Shown: positions 8,588 through 17,603, counted from the stretch's first letter. The stretch is DNA of 64,000 nt from G963691835 sp963691835 (GCA_963691835.1 OY829383.1:744001-808000), one strand, 5' to 3'. Translations and numbers: made by a program. The notes: generated by a model not told the origin, from the letters alone.

Positions 8588-10591
8588 ATGAGCCAACAAT
8601 CAGCAACGGCGGCTGCGGCGACGGAAATCGTTCGTCACCGCAGCCTCCCCACATTCTGGCACGCGCTCGTCACCGTGATGGCGGCGATTGCGGTGCTGAT
8701 GTCCATCTATCAGCTCTTCAACATCGGAGCCCTTCTGCCGAAGTACATCGGCGTGGACGGCGGTCTCGTTATTCTGGACCTCGCCTATCTGGACATGATG
8801 GTGGCACTTCTGCTGTCGCCAGTGTTCCTGATCTTCCCGCTACGGCCGGTGGATCGAACGCTGCCGTCTCCCCCCGTCTACGACATCGCCCTCTTTCTGA
8901 TTTCATTCGTGACGGCGTGCTACCTCGCCTGGAACGCGACAAACGCGGTGGAAGAGGGTTGGGAATACTTCTCTCCTGCCCACGCCCAATACGCGGCGAT
9001 CATTCTATGGGTCCTTCTGATCGAAGGCGTCCGCCGCGCCGGTGGTCTCGCGCTGACCACAATCGTTCTCGTGTTCTCGCTCTACCCGCTCGTCGCCGAG
9101 CAGATGCCCGGCCCGCTTCAAGGCGCGCAGTACACCATTCCCGACATTGCCCAGTACTACGCCTTCTCCTCGGAGAGCGCCTTCGGCATTCCGATGCGGG
9201 CGTTCGGCAAGCTGGTCATCGGTTTCGTCATCTTCGGCATCGTGCTCCAGCACACCGGTGCGGGCCGTTTCTTCATCAACTTCGCGTTCGCGCTCATGGG
9301 ACATGTCCGGGGCGGGGGCGCCAAGGTCGCGATCTTCTCCTCGGGCCTGCTGGGCTCCATGAGCGGCTCCGTCGTTACCAACGTGCTGACCACGGGACGG
9401 CTGACCATTCCGGCCATGCAGCGGACCGGTTTCGACCGGTCAACTTCAGCGGCGGTGGAGGCCTGCGCGTCGACCGGCGGCGTGCTGATGCCGCCCGTCA
9501 TGGGGGCGACTGCCTTCGTCATGGCCGTGTTCCTGGAGGTCGCCTACATCGAGGTGGCGATCGCCGCGATCATCCCGTCCATCCTCTACTACCTCGGTCT
9601 GTTTCTTCAGATTGATGCCTATGCCGCCCGCAACAAGCTGAAAGGCCTGCCGCGGGAGGAGATGCCGAACCTGATCGATGTCCTGAAGGAGGGGTGGCAC
9701 TACCTCTTCTCGCTGGTCCTTCTGGTCTACCTGCTCCTCTATCTGAAGCAGGAGGCGATGGCCCCCTACTACGCCACCGCCGTGCTGCTGATCACGAACC
9801 AGATCTTCGGCCGTGGCATGGGGCTGAAGGAGCTGGTCGATCTGGTTTATGAGACCGGACGGCTTCTGGCCGAGCTTGTGGCGATCCTCGGCGCCATCGG
9901 GCTCATTATCGGCGCGCTGTCGGCGACCGGTCTTGTGGGGTCGATCGCGACGGATCTGATCCTGCTTGCGGGCGGGAACGTCATGGCGCTCCTGCTGATG
10001 GGGGCGGCGACCAGTTTCGTGCTCGGCATGGGAATGACGGTCACGGCCGCCTATGTGTTCCTCGCCATCGTGCTGGCGCCCTCGCTGATCACGGCGGGGC
10101 TCGAGCCCATGGCGGTACACATGTTCATCCTCTACTGGGGGATGCTCTCCTACATTACGCCGCCGGTCGCTTTGGGTGCCTTCGCGGCCGCCACGATTTC
10201 CGGGGCGACGCCGATGCGGGCCGGCTTCTCAGCCATGCGCCTCGGCTCGATCATCTACTTCATCCCGTTCTTCTTCGTGCTGAACCCAGCCTTGATCTTG
10301 CAGGGAGGCACCGTCGAGATCCTGTCTGTGCTCGGCACCGCCGTGGTCGGCGTCGTGTTGATCGCCGCCGCCACCCAGGGCTATCTGGTCGGGTACGGCA
10401 ATCTGGGCACCGATACGGTGTCGGTTGCGCTCAGGGGTGGGCTGTTCGTAGCGGGATTGGTCTTCGCGTTCCCTGGCAACGAGGGAATGGGCATCGGTCA
10501 TTTTGAGGCGGCCGGCATTGCCGTCGGCATTGCGGCGGTCACGTTGCTGGCGCACCGGGTTCTGAGGCCGCCAGCCTCGTTGACCGGGTAG
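8588..10591 (+). CDS. TRAP transporter fused permease (4TM + 12TM)
   Basis: A 667-aa integral membrane protein with many hydrophobic segments across its whole length, corresponding to the small (DctQ-like, roughly the first 200 residues) and large (DctM-like) TRAP permease subunits fused together, as is typical for TAXI-type systems. It contains the DctM-type stretch GLLGSMSGSVVTNVLTTG and the later block YITPPVALGAFAAA. It works with the binding protein encoded just upstream, using an ion gradient for uptake. It ends at 10591, convergent with the cupin gene. Confidence 0.93.
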   Translation: MSQQSATAAAATEIVRHRSLPTFWHALVTVMAAIAVLMSIYQLFNIGALLPKYIGVDGGLVILDLAYLDMMVALLLSPVFLIFPLRPVDRTLPSPPVYDIALFLISFVTACYLAWNATNAVEEGWEYFSPAHAQYAAIILWVLLIEGVRRAGGLALTTIVLVFSLYPLVAEQMPGPLQGAQYTIPDIAQYYAFSSESAFGIPMRAFGKLVIGFVIFGIVLQHTGAGRFFINFAFALMGHVRGGGAKVAIFSSGLLGSMSGSVVTNVLTTGRLTIPAMQRTGFDRSTSAAVEACASTGGVLMPPVMGATAFVMAVFLEVAYIEVAIAAIIPSILYYLGLFLQIDAYAARNKLKGLPREEMPNLIDVLKEGWHYLFSLVLLVYLLLYLKQEAMAPYYATAVLLITNQIFGRGMGLKELVDLVYETGRLLAELVAILGAIGLIIGALSATGLVGSIATDLILLAGGNVMALLLMGAATSFVLGMGMTVTAAYVFLAIVLAPSLITAGLEPMAVHMFILYWGMLSYITPPVALGAFAAATISGATPMRAGFSAMRLGSIIYFIPFFFVLNPALILQGGTVEILSVLGTAVVGVVLIAAATQGYLVGYGNLGTDTVSVALRGGLFVAGLVFAFPGNEGMGIGHFEAAGIAVGIAAVTLLAHRVLRPPASLTG

Positions 10592-10600
10592 ATCGGACAT

Positions 10601-10636
10601 AAAAACGCGAGGGGATCGGTCAGCCGGTCCCCTCGC
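10601..10636 (-). terminator. Rho-independent terminator of the MocR-GNAT-cupin operon
   Basis: Arms 10607-10619 and 10624-10636 form a 13-bp stem with one G-U pair and a 4-nt loop. On the minus strand it is followed within two bases by five T (10601-10605). The stem overlaps the last codons and stop of the cupin gene. It may also slow read-through from the TRAP permease on the plus strand. Confidence 0.8.
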
Positions 10637-10958
10637 CGCCTTTCGGCCCCCAAAACGCGACCCAGGCCCGGAAGTCGTCCGGAAACTCCTCGAACCGGTG
10701 CTCCATACCCGCAGGCACGAAGATCAGATCGCCCGGCTTGAACGGCCGGCGTTCGCCATCCCGGAAGAACACGCCCGACCCGGTTTCGATGATGTAGATC
10801 TCATCCTGATCGTGGGGCTTCTGAGGATCGGTGCCACGCGGCTCGTACACGCCAACACGGAGCGAGCCGAAGTGAACCTCTGTGAAATCCGGGCGGCCAT
10901 TGCCCGTGTCCCGGTTGTTCTGAAGCGCTGCGACCAGATCGACCAACCAATCCGCCAT
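10620..10958 (-). CDS. small cupin-domain protein
   Basis: A 112-aa single-domain cupin. The two cupin motifs are visible: HDQDEIYIIETGSG with a metal-type His/Glu pattern, and the second motif PGDLIFVPAGMEHRF. Such proteins bind small ligands or metals and can be isomerases, dioxygenases or sensors. It is the last gene of a MocR-GNAT-cupin operon (17 bp after the acetyltransferase gene), and a terminator overlaps its 3' end. The specific function is unknown. Confidence 0.85.
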   Translation of the reverse strand: MADWLVDLVAALQNNRDTGNGRPDFTEVHFGSLRVGVYEPRGTDPQKPHDQDEIYIIETGSGVFFRDGERRPFKPGDLIFVPAGMEHRFEEFPDDFRAWVAFWGPKGGEGTG

Positions 10959-10975
10959 CTCTCATTCCCTCCGTC

Positions 10976-11563
10976 TCAGCCGCCCCGGGCGACGAGTTTC
11001 GCTTCCAAACCAGCCTTCACCTCAGGCCATTCATCGTCCAGGACGCTGAAGTAGACCGAGTCCCGATACGTGCCGTCCTTGTGGATCATGTGACGCCTCA
11101 GGATACCTTCTTGCTTCGCGCCAAGTCGCAGGATCGCGTTGCGTGATGCCTCGTTCCGGTGATGGGTTTTGTACTCCACCCGGATGCACCCAAGCGTCTC
11201 GAACGCATGGGTCATCATCAGAAGCTTCGCTTCGGTGTTGAGCGCCGTGCGCTGCCATTTCGGCGCAAGCCAAGTGTTGCCGATCTCCACCCGCTTGTGG
11301 GTTCCGTCGATGGTCATGTAGCGGGTGCTGCCAGCAACCTCGCCGTCCTTCGAGAAAGTGGTGAACGGCATCTCGCCGCCCGTCTCTTTCTTGGCGAGGC
11401 TTTGAGAGACCCATTGTGCGACGGTCTCCGGATCTTCGCCCGGCCACGTCCACTTCCAGATCTCCGGATAGGCCGCAGCCGCCTGAAGCCCGGCAAGGTG
11501 CGCCTTTGTCATAGGCTCCAGCCGAACATGAGTGCCTTCAAGGACGATCGGTTCAACGAACAT
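10976..11563 (-). CDS. GNAT-family N-acetyltransferase (RimJ/RimL-like)
   Basis: A 195-aa acetyltransferase that starts MFVEPIVLEGTHVRLEP, the typical opening of the RimJ/RimL subgroup, and continues with GNTWLAPKWQRTALNTEAK near the acetyl-CoA site and VEYKTHHRNEASRNAI. The start at 11563 has a near-ideal AGGAGG upstream; a longer in-frame extension to 11770 lies inside the preceding gene and is not coding. It lies 10 bp after the MocR regulator gene. Members acetylate protein N-termini, small amines or antibiotics; the substrate here is unknown. Confidence 0.9.
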   Translation of the reverse strand: MFVEPIVLEGTHVRLEPMTKAHLAGLQAAAAYPEIWKWTWPGEDPETVAQWVSQSLAKKETGGEMPFTTFSKDGEVAGSTRYMTIDGTHKRVEIGNTWLAPKWQRTALNTEAKLLMMTHAFETLGCIRVEYKTHHRNEASRNAILRLGAKQEGILRRHMIHKDGTYRDSVYFSVLDDEWPEVKAGLEAKLVARGG

Positions 11564-11573
11564 AAGGAACCTC

Positions 11574-12968
11574 CTAAACGATCGAGCGGCCAAGGCTCGG
11601 CGGGTGGGAGAGAAGATCGGCCAGCCGTGCGAGACCGTCTTCCACGTGAGACGTGTGCGCCGGGTTGCCGAGACAGAGACGGAGATAGCCCCGCCCAGCA
11701 CCCGGCCGGACAGCGAACACCTCACCAGACGATATGGACAAGCTTCGTTCGGCCGCCGCCCCAACGACATCGACCATTCCGCCCCAGGCTTCCGGCAGAC
11801 GCAACCAGAGATGCATGCCCGTCGGCGCGGTCGAGCACTGAAACCCGTCCAGGATCTTCGCCGCCAGCTTCTGCCGGGCCTCCAACTCCTTCCGCTTCAC
11901 CTCAGCGAGCCGGTTCGCGGTGCCGTCGTCAACCCAACGCGAGAAGACCTCCGCCATGATGGGGGCCGCCATCCAAGTGCTGGTGCGGATGACGGCTTCG
12001 ATGCGGGGCAAGAGAATTCTCGGTGCGACCACGACCCCGATCCGAAGACCCGGGGCGAGTTGTTTCGCTGAGCTGGTCACGAAAACAGTGTTGTCCGGAA
12101 TGATCGACGCGAAGGGTTCCGGTGCATCCGGTTCCAGGAATCGGTAGATGTCGTCCTCGACGATCCGGGTGTCGTGGGCGAGGGCTATTTCAGCGATCCG
12201 GCGTCGGCGCTGAATGGGGATCGTGATCATTGTCGGGTTATGGTGCGTCGGCAGGGCGTAATACGCGGCCGGGCGGTGTGTCCGGCACAGCCGCGCGAAC
12301 GACTCTGGATCCGGGCCGAATTCGTCCATCTCAACCGGTACCAGACGGAGCCGCAGCAGGTTGGCGAGGGACACCATCCCCGGGTAGGTCAGCGCGTCAA
12401 CCAGCACCGTATCCCCCGGCTCACACAAGGCGGAGAAGGTGATCAGCATGCCGTTCTGCGCCCCACCCGTAATGACGGCCTGGGATGACACCGGCGGCAG
12501 GCCGAGCGTCTCCACCCATCGGCTCGCCGCCTCGCGATGGCGCGGCAGCCCGCCGTGCGGGATATAGGACATCAACTCCCCTAGGGCGTTCCCATCCGAG
12601 ATCTCGGCCAGTGTCATGCGCATGGCGTCGGTTTCGATATCGGACATGGGCGGGTAGTTGAGGCCGAAATCGATGATGCCCGACTGCATGGTGCGGCTGG
12701 AGATCTCCCCCATATCCCGGCTCGGCCGGCGGCGGACGAAGGTACCGCGCCCGACCTCGCCATCGATCAGGCCGCGGCTGGTCGCCTCCGCATAGGCCCG
12801 GCTGATGGTCCCGACGGTAACGCCCAAGCGGTAGGCAAGGTCCCGGTGGGTCGGCATACGGGAGCCCGGCACCAGCGAGCCGGTCTTGATATCGTCCTGG
12901 AGCGCCGAGGCGATCGCGAGATAGGCCGGGCCATCGCGGCCCTCGAGGCGGGGAGTCCAACTTGTCAT
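11574..12968 (-). CDS. MocR-type GntR regulator with aminotransferase domain
   Basis: A 464-aa fusion of an N-terminal winged-helix GntR domain (about 1-75, including SRMPTHRDLAYRLGVTVGTI) and a class I aminotransferase-like PLP domain (about 95-460, with TSSAKQLAPGLRIG holding the PLP lysine). MocR proteins sense PLP and an amino compound and control PLP, GABA, taurine or amino-acid genes. The start at 12968 lies within the perfect repeat TTGTCATGGTGACAA, and further ATTGTC/GACAAT copies occupy the spacer to DUF1127, suggesting autoregulation and control of the divergent genes. Confidence 0.93.
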   Translation of the reverse strand: MTSWTPRLEGRDGPAYLAIASALQDDIKTGSLVPGSRMPTHRDLAYRLGVTVGTISRAYAEATSRGLIDGEVGRGTFVRRRPSRDMGEISSRTMQSGIIDFGLNYPPMSDIETDAMRMTLAEISDGNALGELMSYIPHGGLPRHREAASRWVETLGLPPVSSQAVITGGAQNGMLITFSALCEPGDTVLVDALTYPGMVSLANLLRLRLVPVEMDEFGPDPESFARLCRTHRPAAYYALPTHHNPTMITIPIQRRRRIAEIALAHDTRIVEDDIYRFLEPDAPEPFASIIPDNTVFVTSSAKQLAPGLRIGVVVAPRILLPRIEAVIRTSTWMAAPIMAEVFSRWVDDGTANRLAEVKRKELEARQKLAAKILDGFQCSTAPTGMHLWLRLPEAWGGMVDVVGAAAERSLSISSGEVFAVRPGAGRGYLRLCLGNPAHTSHVEDGLARLADLLSHPPSLGRSIV

Positions 12969-13065
12969 GGTGACAATGTTTTCCTTGTCTATCCGATGAA
13001 CCCATAATACGCCTCTCAATTGTGGAGACAATAATCAAATTGTCACCCTAATTGGAGTGATTGTC
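12962..13065. promoter_or_regulatory. cluster of ATTGTC/GACAAT operator-like repeats
   Basis: The MocR/DUF1127 spacer has TTGTCA-N3-TGACAA at 12962-12976, GACAAT-N6-ATTGTC at 13027-13044, and a further ATTGTC at 13060-13065 just before the DUF1127 start. The repeated, partly palindromic hexamer at both ends of a divergent spacer is the layout expected of binding sites for the adjacent MocR regulator. Confidence 0.65.
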
Positions 13066-13302
13066 ATGATCAACGCAACGCCCCTCGCCAGACCGACCGC
13101 CTCCCGGACCCTCGGGACCCGTAGCTGGACTCCGTATGTCCCAGCTATTCTCAACGTGGTCTCTGCTGTGCTGTGGAATTGGCGCTGCCGCTTGGTCGAG
13201 CGTGAAACACTGGCGCATATGGACGACCGGATGCTGCAGGATATCGGCATCAGCCGGACAGAGGCGTACAAGGAAGCGAACAAACCCTTCCTGATCCCCT
13301 GA
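13066..13302 (+). CDS. DUF1127 family protein
   Basis: A 78-aa basic protein with the C-terminal DUF1127 signature TLAHMDDRMLQDIGISR followed by EAYKEANKP. In alphaproteobacteria these small proteins affect phosphate, carbon or RNA metabolism and are often stress- or regulator-controlled. The start at 13066 is chosen because GGAG lies 8 bp upstream; a GTG at 13057 is an alternative. It lies within the region of putative MocR operators and is followed by a threonine-dehydratase-like gene. Confidence 0.85.
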   Translation: MINATPLARPTASRTLGTRSWTPYVPAILNVVSAVLWNWRCRLVERETLAHMDDRMLQDIGISRTEAYKEANKPFLIP

Positions 13303-13404
13303 TTGTACCCCTCGGATGCGGTTGCCGGAGATTGTTGGGACGGTTACGGTTTCGACCCAAGGATCTCCGGCTCCCGCTCTGCAGGAAGGGAGAAAGGTCA
13401 CGCC

Positions 13405-14391
13405 ATGTTGTCGGATTTGAAGGTCGAGCATCTGGAGGATGCTGCGTCGCGTGTGCATTCCGTGATGCAACCCACCCCGCAATACCATTGGCCGCTGCTG
13501 AGTGAGCGGGTCGGCGCCGAGGTCTGGGTGAAGCATGAAAATCAAACACCGCTCGGCGCCTTTAAGGTCCGGGGCGGAATCATCTACATGCAGGACCTGA
13601 TCGCCCAGAAACCCGGGCTAGCCGGCGTCATTGCCGCCACCCGGGGCAACCATGGCCAAAGCGTCGCCTATGGAGCCGGCCGGGTGGGCCTGAAATCCAC
13701 GATCGTCGTTCCGCATGGAAACTCGGTCGAGAAGAACGCCGCCATGCGGGCACTTGGGGCGGAGTTGATTGTCCACGGCCAGGATTTCCAGGAGGCGCTG
13801 GAGTACGCGACCGACCTCGCCAGGGAGATGAAGCTCCACATGGTCGCCAGCTTCGACGACACCCTGGTCCGGGGCGTGGGCACCTATGGGCTCGAATTGT
13901 TCCGGTCGGTGCCGGACATTGACACCGTTTATGTGCCCATCGGTCTGGGTTCCGGTATCTGCGGCGTCATCGCCGCCCGGGATGCGCTTGGGCTCAAAAC
14001 CAAAGTCGTTGGCGTGGTCGCGGAGACCGCACCGGCGTATGCCCTGTCCTTCGAGCAGGGGAAACCGGTCTCAACCAACTCCGGTGTGACAATGGCCGAT
14101 GGTATCGCCTGCCGGGTTCCCTCGCCGATCGCATTGGACGTCCTGCTGGCGGGGGCAGACAGGGTGGTCCGCGTCTCCGACGCCGAGATCAAGGCGGCCA
14201 TGCGCCATATTTTCACCGATACCCACAACGTCGCCGAGGGCGCGGGCGCCGCCCCCCTTGCGGCGTTGATCCAGGAGCGGCACAAGATGGCTGGCCTTAA
14301 GACCGCCGTCATCCTGTCCGGCGGCAATGTGGACCGCGACGTCTACCGCGCGGTGCTGATGGAAGAAGACGAAGCTGGAGAGCACGCATGA
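13405..14391 (+). CDS. threonine dehydratase-like PLP enzyme (hydroxyamino-acid dehydratase/racemase)
   Basis: A 328-aa fold-type II PLP enzyme. The Schiff-base lysine is in TPLGAFKVRGG, the substrate loop is ATRGNHGQSVAYGA, and the glycine-rich phosphate loop is GLGSGICGVIAARDA. There is no C-terminal ACT domain, so this is a short, probably catabolic type that could act on threonine, serine or a hydroxyaspartate. Start at 13405 after AGGAAGGGAG. Its stop overlaps the AlaX start (ATGA), so the two are co-translated. Control by the upstream MocR is plausible but inferred. Confidence 0.88.
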   Translation: MLSDLKVEHLEDAASRVHSVMQPTPQYHWPLLSERVGAEVWVKHENQTPLGAFKVRGGIIYMQDLIAQKPGLAGVIAATRGNHGQSVAYGAGRVGLKSTIVVPHGNSVEKNAAMRALGAELIVHGQDFQEALEYATDLAREMKLHMVASFDDTLVRGVGTYGLELFRSVPDIDTVYVPIGLGSGICGVIAARDALGLKTKVVGVVAETAPAYALSFEQGKPVSTNSGVTMADGIACRVPSPIALDVLLAGADRVVRVSDAEIKAAMRHIFTDTHNVAEGAGAAPLAALIQERHKMAGLKTAVILSGGNVDRDVYRAVLMEEDEAGEHA

Positions 14392-15092
14392 CCGAGGAAC
14401 TGTTCCGGGAAGACTCCTACCGCCGCGACTGCGAGGCGACGGTGACGCGTGTCAGCGAGGATGGGATCGTTCTGGACAAGACCGTCTTTTACCCCACCGG
14501 AGGCGGTCAGCCCGGCGACAGCGGCACCCTGACCAAGGCCGACGGCACGGAGATCAAGATCACCGACACCCGCAAGGGTGAGGCGGGGATTGTTCACGTC
14601 CCCGACGGCGACGCATCACTCGCTGTCGGCGACGTGGTGACGGCCACCCTCGACTGGGACCGGCGGTATCTCCACATGCGAATTCACACCGCGATGCACG
14701 TGCTGTGCTCCAAAGTCGCCGGAGCCGTCACAGGCGGGCAGGTTGGCACCGGCAAAGGCCGGCTCGACTTCGACATTCCGGGCGAGCGGCCGGAGAAGGA
14801 AGCTCTTACGGCAGAGCTGATGGCTGTCGTCGAGGCGGATCACCCGGTCAGCATCTCCTGGATCACGGACGAGGAATTGGAGACCAACCCCGACCTCGTA
14901 CGCACCATGTCAGTGAAGCCACCGACCGGATCTGGCCGGGTCCGGATGATCCGCATCGGCGACGCGGTTGACTACCAACCCTGCGGCGGCACCCATCTCA
15001 AGAGCACCGGCGAGATCGGCAACGTCGCCGTCGGCAAGATCGAGAACAAGGGCAAGCAGAACCGACGGATCAACATCGCGCTGGTCGAGTAA
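14388..15092 (+). CDS. AlaX-type trans-editing protein (alanyl-tRNA editing domain)
   Basis: A 234-aa freestanding relative of the AlaRS editing domain. It has TGGGQPGDSG, the zinc motif HxxxH in HTAMH, and the second motif CGGTH. AlaX proteins deacylate Ser-tRNA-Ala or Gly-tRNA-Ala in the cytoplasm. It overlaps the dehydratase gene by four bases, a pairing that may link amino-acid breakdown to translation quality control. Confidence 0.92.
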   Translation: MTEELFREDSYRRDCEATVTRVSEDGIVLDKTVFYPTGGGQPGDSGTLTKADGTEIKITDTRKGEAGIVHVPDGDASLAVGDVVTATLDWDRRYLHMRIHTAMHVLCSKVAGAVTGGQVGTGKGRLDFDIPGERPEKEALTAELMAVVEADHPVSISWITDEELETNPDLVRTMSVKPPTGSGRVRMIRIGDAVDYQPCGGTHLKSTGEIGNVAVGKIENKGKQNRRINIALVE

Positions 15093-15104
15093 TCGCCGCG
15101 CTGA

Positions 15105-16133
15105 TTACGTTCCGAACCGATATTCCGTCACCTGCCGATACCCTGTCTCTGGCGTTACGACCGCCGAGGGGAACGTGGGATTGTTCGGCGCGTCCGCGAA
15201 TTTCTGGGCTTCGAGGCAGAGGCCGGCGGACGGGCCGTAGGTGATGCCACCAAGGCCAGGCGTCTCCGGCGCGAGTTTCCTGCCATCGTAGAACTGGATA
15301 CCCGGCTCCGTTGTGTAGACCGCCATGGAGACACTACCGTCCGAGGCGGTCGCGGTCGCCGCGTGGACGAGATCGCCGGACGCTGCACCTGACCTATCGA
15401 CCTCGAAGTTGACGTCGTAGCGGAAGGGCTCATTCTCCGGCCCGGGATGCCTGATGGGGCGTGCGGTCCGGAAGTCGAACACCGTCCCGTCGACCGGTAG
15501 TATCTCGCCCGTTGGGATGAACGTCTCATCCAGTGGTGTATAGCGGGCGCCATTGACCTCCAGCGTGTGGTCCAGCACGTCGCCCGCCCCCTCATCCATC
15601 AGGTTGAAGTAGGAGTGGTGAGCCATGTTTACGATCGTGGGCCGATCCACCTCCGCCGTCATCTCGACCCGCAATGTGGTGCCGTTGACCGCGTAGGTAA
15701 GCCGAGCCGTGCAAGCGCCCGGATACCCCATATGGCCGTCGGGTGTGTGGATCATGAGCGTCACTGACGTGCCGGACGCGTCCTCGATCGTCCAAGGCCG
15801 CTTGCCGAACCCGTCGCTGCCGCCGTGTATGTGGTGGCCACCGGGAACATTCTGGTCGAGGCGGATCTCTTCTCCGCCCATCACGAAGTGGGCGTTCCGG
15901 ATACGGTTGGCGCATCGCCCGGCCGTCGCCCCGATGTGAGCCCCACCCGCGATGTAGCCATCCATCGTCTCGAATCCGAGAACAAGGCGGCGTGGCTTTC
16001 CGCCAACCTCCAACACCAGGTCCTGAAGGATGCCGCCCCACCCAATCGCTGAGGCGGTCAGCCCCGCATCGGACCGGATCTCGGCACGGCGGACGGTGTG
16101 GCCCTTGTGTTCTCCGAAGGTCGTAACGCTCAC
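15105..16133 (-). CDS. aldose 1-epimerase (galactose mutarotase family)
   Basis: A 342-aa beta-sandwich enzyme that interconverts alpha and beta anomers of hexoses. Visible motifs are AGRCANRIRN, HHIHGGSDGFGKRPW with a catalytic His, MAHHSYFNLMDEG with the second His, and GLCLEAQKFADAPNN. No signal peptide. It is convergent with AlaX (12-bp gap) and divergent from an aminotransferase; no sugar-utilisation genes are nearby. Confidence 0.93.
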   Translation of the reverse strand: MSVTTFGEHKGHTVRRAEIRSDAGLTASAIGWGGILQDLVLEVGGKPRRLVLGFETMDGYIAGGAHIGATAGRCANRIRNAHFVMGGEEIRLDQNVPGGHHIHGGSDGFGKRPWTIEDASGTSVTLMIHTPDGHMGYPGACTARLTYAVNGTTLRVEMTAEVDRPTIVNMAHHSYFNLMDEGAGDVLDHTLEVNGARYTPLDETFIPTGEILPVDGTVFDFRTARPIRHPGPENEPFRYDVNFEVDRSGAASGDLVHAATATASDGSVSMAVYTTEPGIQFYDGRKLAPETPGLGGITYGPSAGLCLEAQKFADAPNNPTFPSAVVTPETGYRQVTEYRFGT

Positions 16134-16276
16134 CGGCGGCTCCTAATTTTTACGGTTGTTCGGCTTCAGTCATCGCTGTCGCGCCAAAGATAGTCGAAGC
16201 GGACGTTTTCATGTTGCATGGTTTTGAGATGCCTATTCCATGGCACAGCAGGATTCCGAGACACTGGGAGGAAGGA

Positions 16277-17566
16277 ATGTCGGGACCGATCAAGACGGAT
16301 GTGGAACGCGACTGGATGGCACGGGCTGAAAAGGTGCTGCCGGCCGGCGGTTTCGGCAACTATGCCTCCGACATTATCATCCGCGAGGGCAAGGGCGGCC
16401 GCGTCTGGGACGAGAGCGGGAACGAGTATGTGGACTACCTCCTCGGCTCTGGCCCGATGATGGTTGGACACTGTCACCCCGAGGTCACCGCTGCGGTTGA
16501 GGACCAGTTGAAGCGGGGTGCGACCTTCTTCGCCAACAATTCCCGGGGCATTGAGCTCGCGGAGGAGATTGTGGCGACGATGGCCTGTGCCGATCAGGTC
16601 CGTTTCGTGAGCACGGGGTCTGAGGCCGACATGTATGCCATGCGCCTTGCCCGCGCCCATTCCGGCCGGGAGAAGATCCTGAAGTTCGAGGGCGGGTATC
16701 ACGGCATGTCGGACCATGCGCTGATGAGCTTGGCCCCCAAGCGGCTGACGAACTTCCCCCAGCCCGTGCCGGATTCCGCTGGGATCCCGTCCCGTGTCCA
16801 GGATGAGGTCATCGTCGGCCCCTTCAACGACACCGACACCGTCCGCGGCATGATCACAGAGTACGCGAAAGAGCTGGGCGGCGTGATCGTCGAGCCCTTG
16901 CAGCGCCTGATTCCCCCTGCCCCCGGCTTCCTTGAGATGCTGCGGGAAGAGACGGAGAAGCACGATATTCCGCTGATCTTCGACGAGGTCGTGACCGGCT
17001 TCCGGCTGGCCTATGGCGGCGCGCAGGAGCTCTACGGGATCACGCCGGACCTTTGCACCCTGGGCAAGGTGATCGGCGGGGGCTTCCCGCTGGCGGCCAT
17101 CGCAGGCAAGCAGGAGATCATGGCCCACTTCGACAAGAACGCGGTGCCCGAGGATGAATTCACATTCCAGATCGGCACGTTGAGCGGCAACCCGGTCGCC
17201 TCCGCCGCGGGGCTCGCCACAATGGCCATTCTGAAGCGGGACGGCGCCTACGACCGGATGTTCGCGACGGGCGAGGCCATCATGGCCGCGCTCAGGGACA
17301 ACTTCGCCCGGGTCGGCATCCCGGCCAAGGTCGTCGGCCACCCGATCCTGTTCGATGTGGTCTTCACGGAGGCGAATGTCTCGGACTACCGGGGTGTCTT
17401 GGGCGGCGATGCCGCGCGGCTGAAGCACTTCAACACGTTGATGCGGGAACGCGGCATCCTGAAGCCGGACAGCAAGTTCTACATCGGCCTCGCCCAGAAC
17501 GATGATGACGTGGCGCAAACAGTCGACGCCATCAAAGAGGCCGCCGATATCATGTCAGCGGCCTAA
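16277..17566 (+). CDS. class-III aminotransferase, glutamate-1-semialdehyde aminomutase-like
   Basis: A 429-aa PLP enzyme of the class-III family. It has GSGPMMVGHCHPEV, STGSEADMYAMRLARAH, GYHGMSDHAL, the PLP-binding Asp in FDEVVTGFRL, and the Schiff-base Lys in LGKVIGGGFPLAA. The start at 16277 follows GGGAGGAAGGA. It resembles HemL by eye, but alphaproteobacteria normally make 5-aminolevulinate from glycine and succinyl-CoA, so a different amine substrate is likely. A bidirectional terminator separates it from the SUF operon. Confidence 0.88.
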   Translation: MSGPIKTDVERDWMARAEKVLPAGGFGNYASDIIIREGKGGRVWDESGNEYVDYLLGSGPMMVGHCHPEVTAAVEDQLKRGATFFANNSRGIELAEEIVATMACADQVRFVSTGSEADMYAMRLARAHSGREKILKFEGGYHGMSDHALMSLAPKRLTNFPQPVPDSAGIPSRVQDEVIVGPFNDTDTVRGMITEYAKELGGVIVEPLQRLIPPAPGFLEMLREETEKHDIPLIFDEVVTGFRLAYGGAQELYGITPDLCTLGKVIGGGFPLAAIAGKQEIMAHFDKNAVPEDEFTFQIGTLSGNPVASAAGLATMAILKRDGAYDRMFATGEAIMAALRDNFARVGIPAKVVGHPILFDVVFTEANVSDYRGVLGGDAARLKHFNTLMRERGILKPDSKFYIGLAQNDDDVAQTVDAIKEAADIMSAA

Positions 17567-17581
17567 AGCCCAAAAGAACAA

Positions 17582-17603
17582 CGGGAACCGGCATCGGTTC
17601 CCG
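17582..17603. terminator. terminator between the aminotransferase and the SUF operon
   Basis: CGGGAACCG (17582-17590) and CGGTTCCCG (17595-17603) form a 9-bp stem with loop GCAT. On the minus strand the stem is followed by TTGTTCTTTTG, a good exit signal for the SUF operon. It sits between convergent genes and may work in both directions. Confidence 0.75.

Noticed and set aside
16166..17518. Minus-strand 450-aa open frame opposite the aminotransferase
   Set aside because: No motif and fully overlapped by a convincing class-III aminotransferase.
16277..17566. Naming the class-III aminotransferase HemL
   Set aside because: Motifs are shared across the family, and alphaproteobacteria use the ALA synthase route, so the specific name is not justified.
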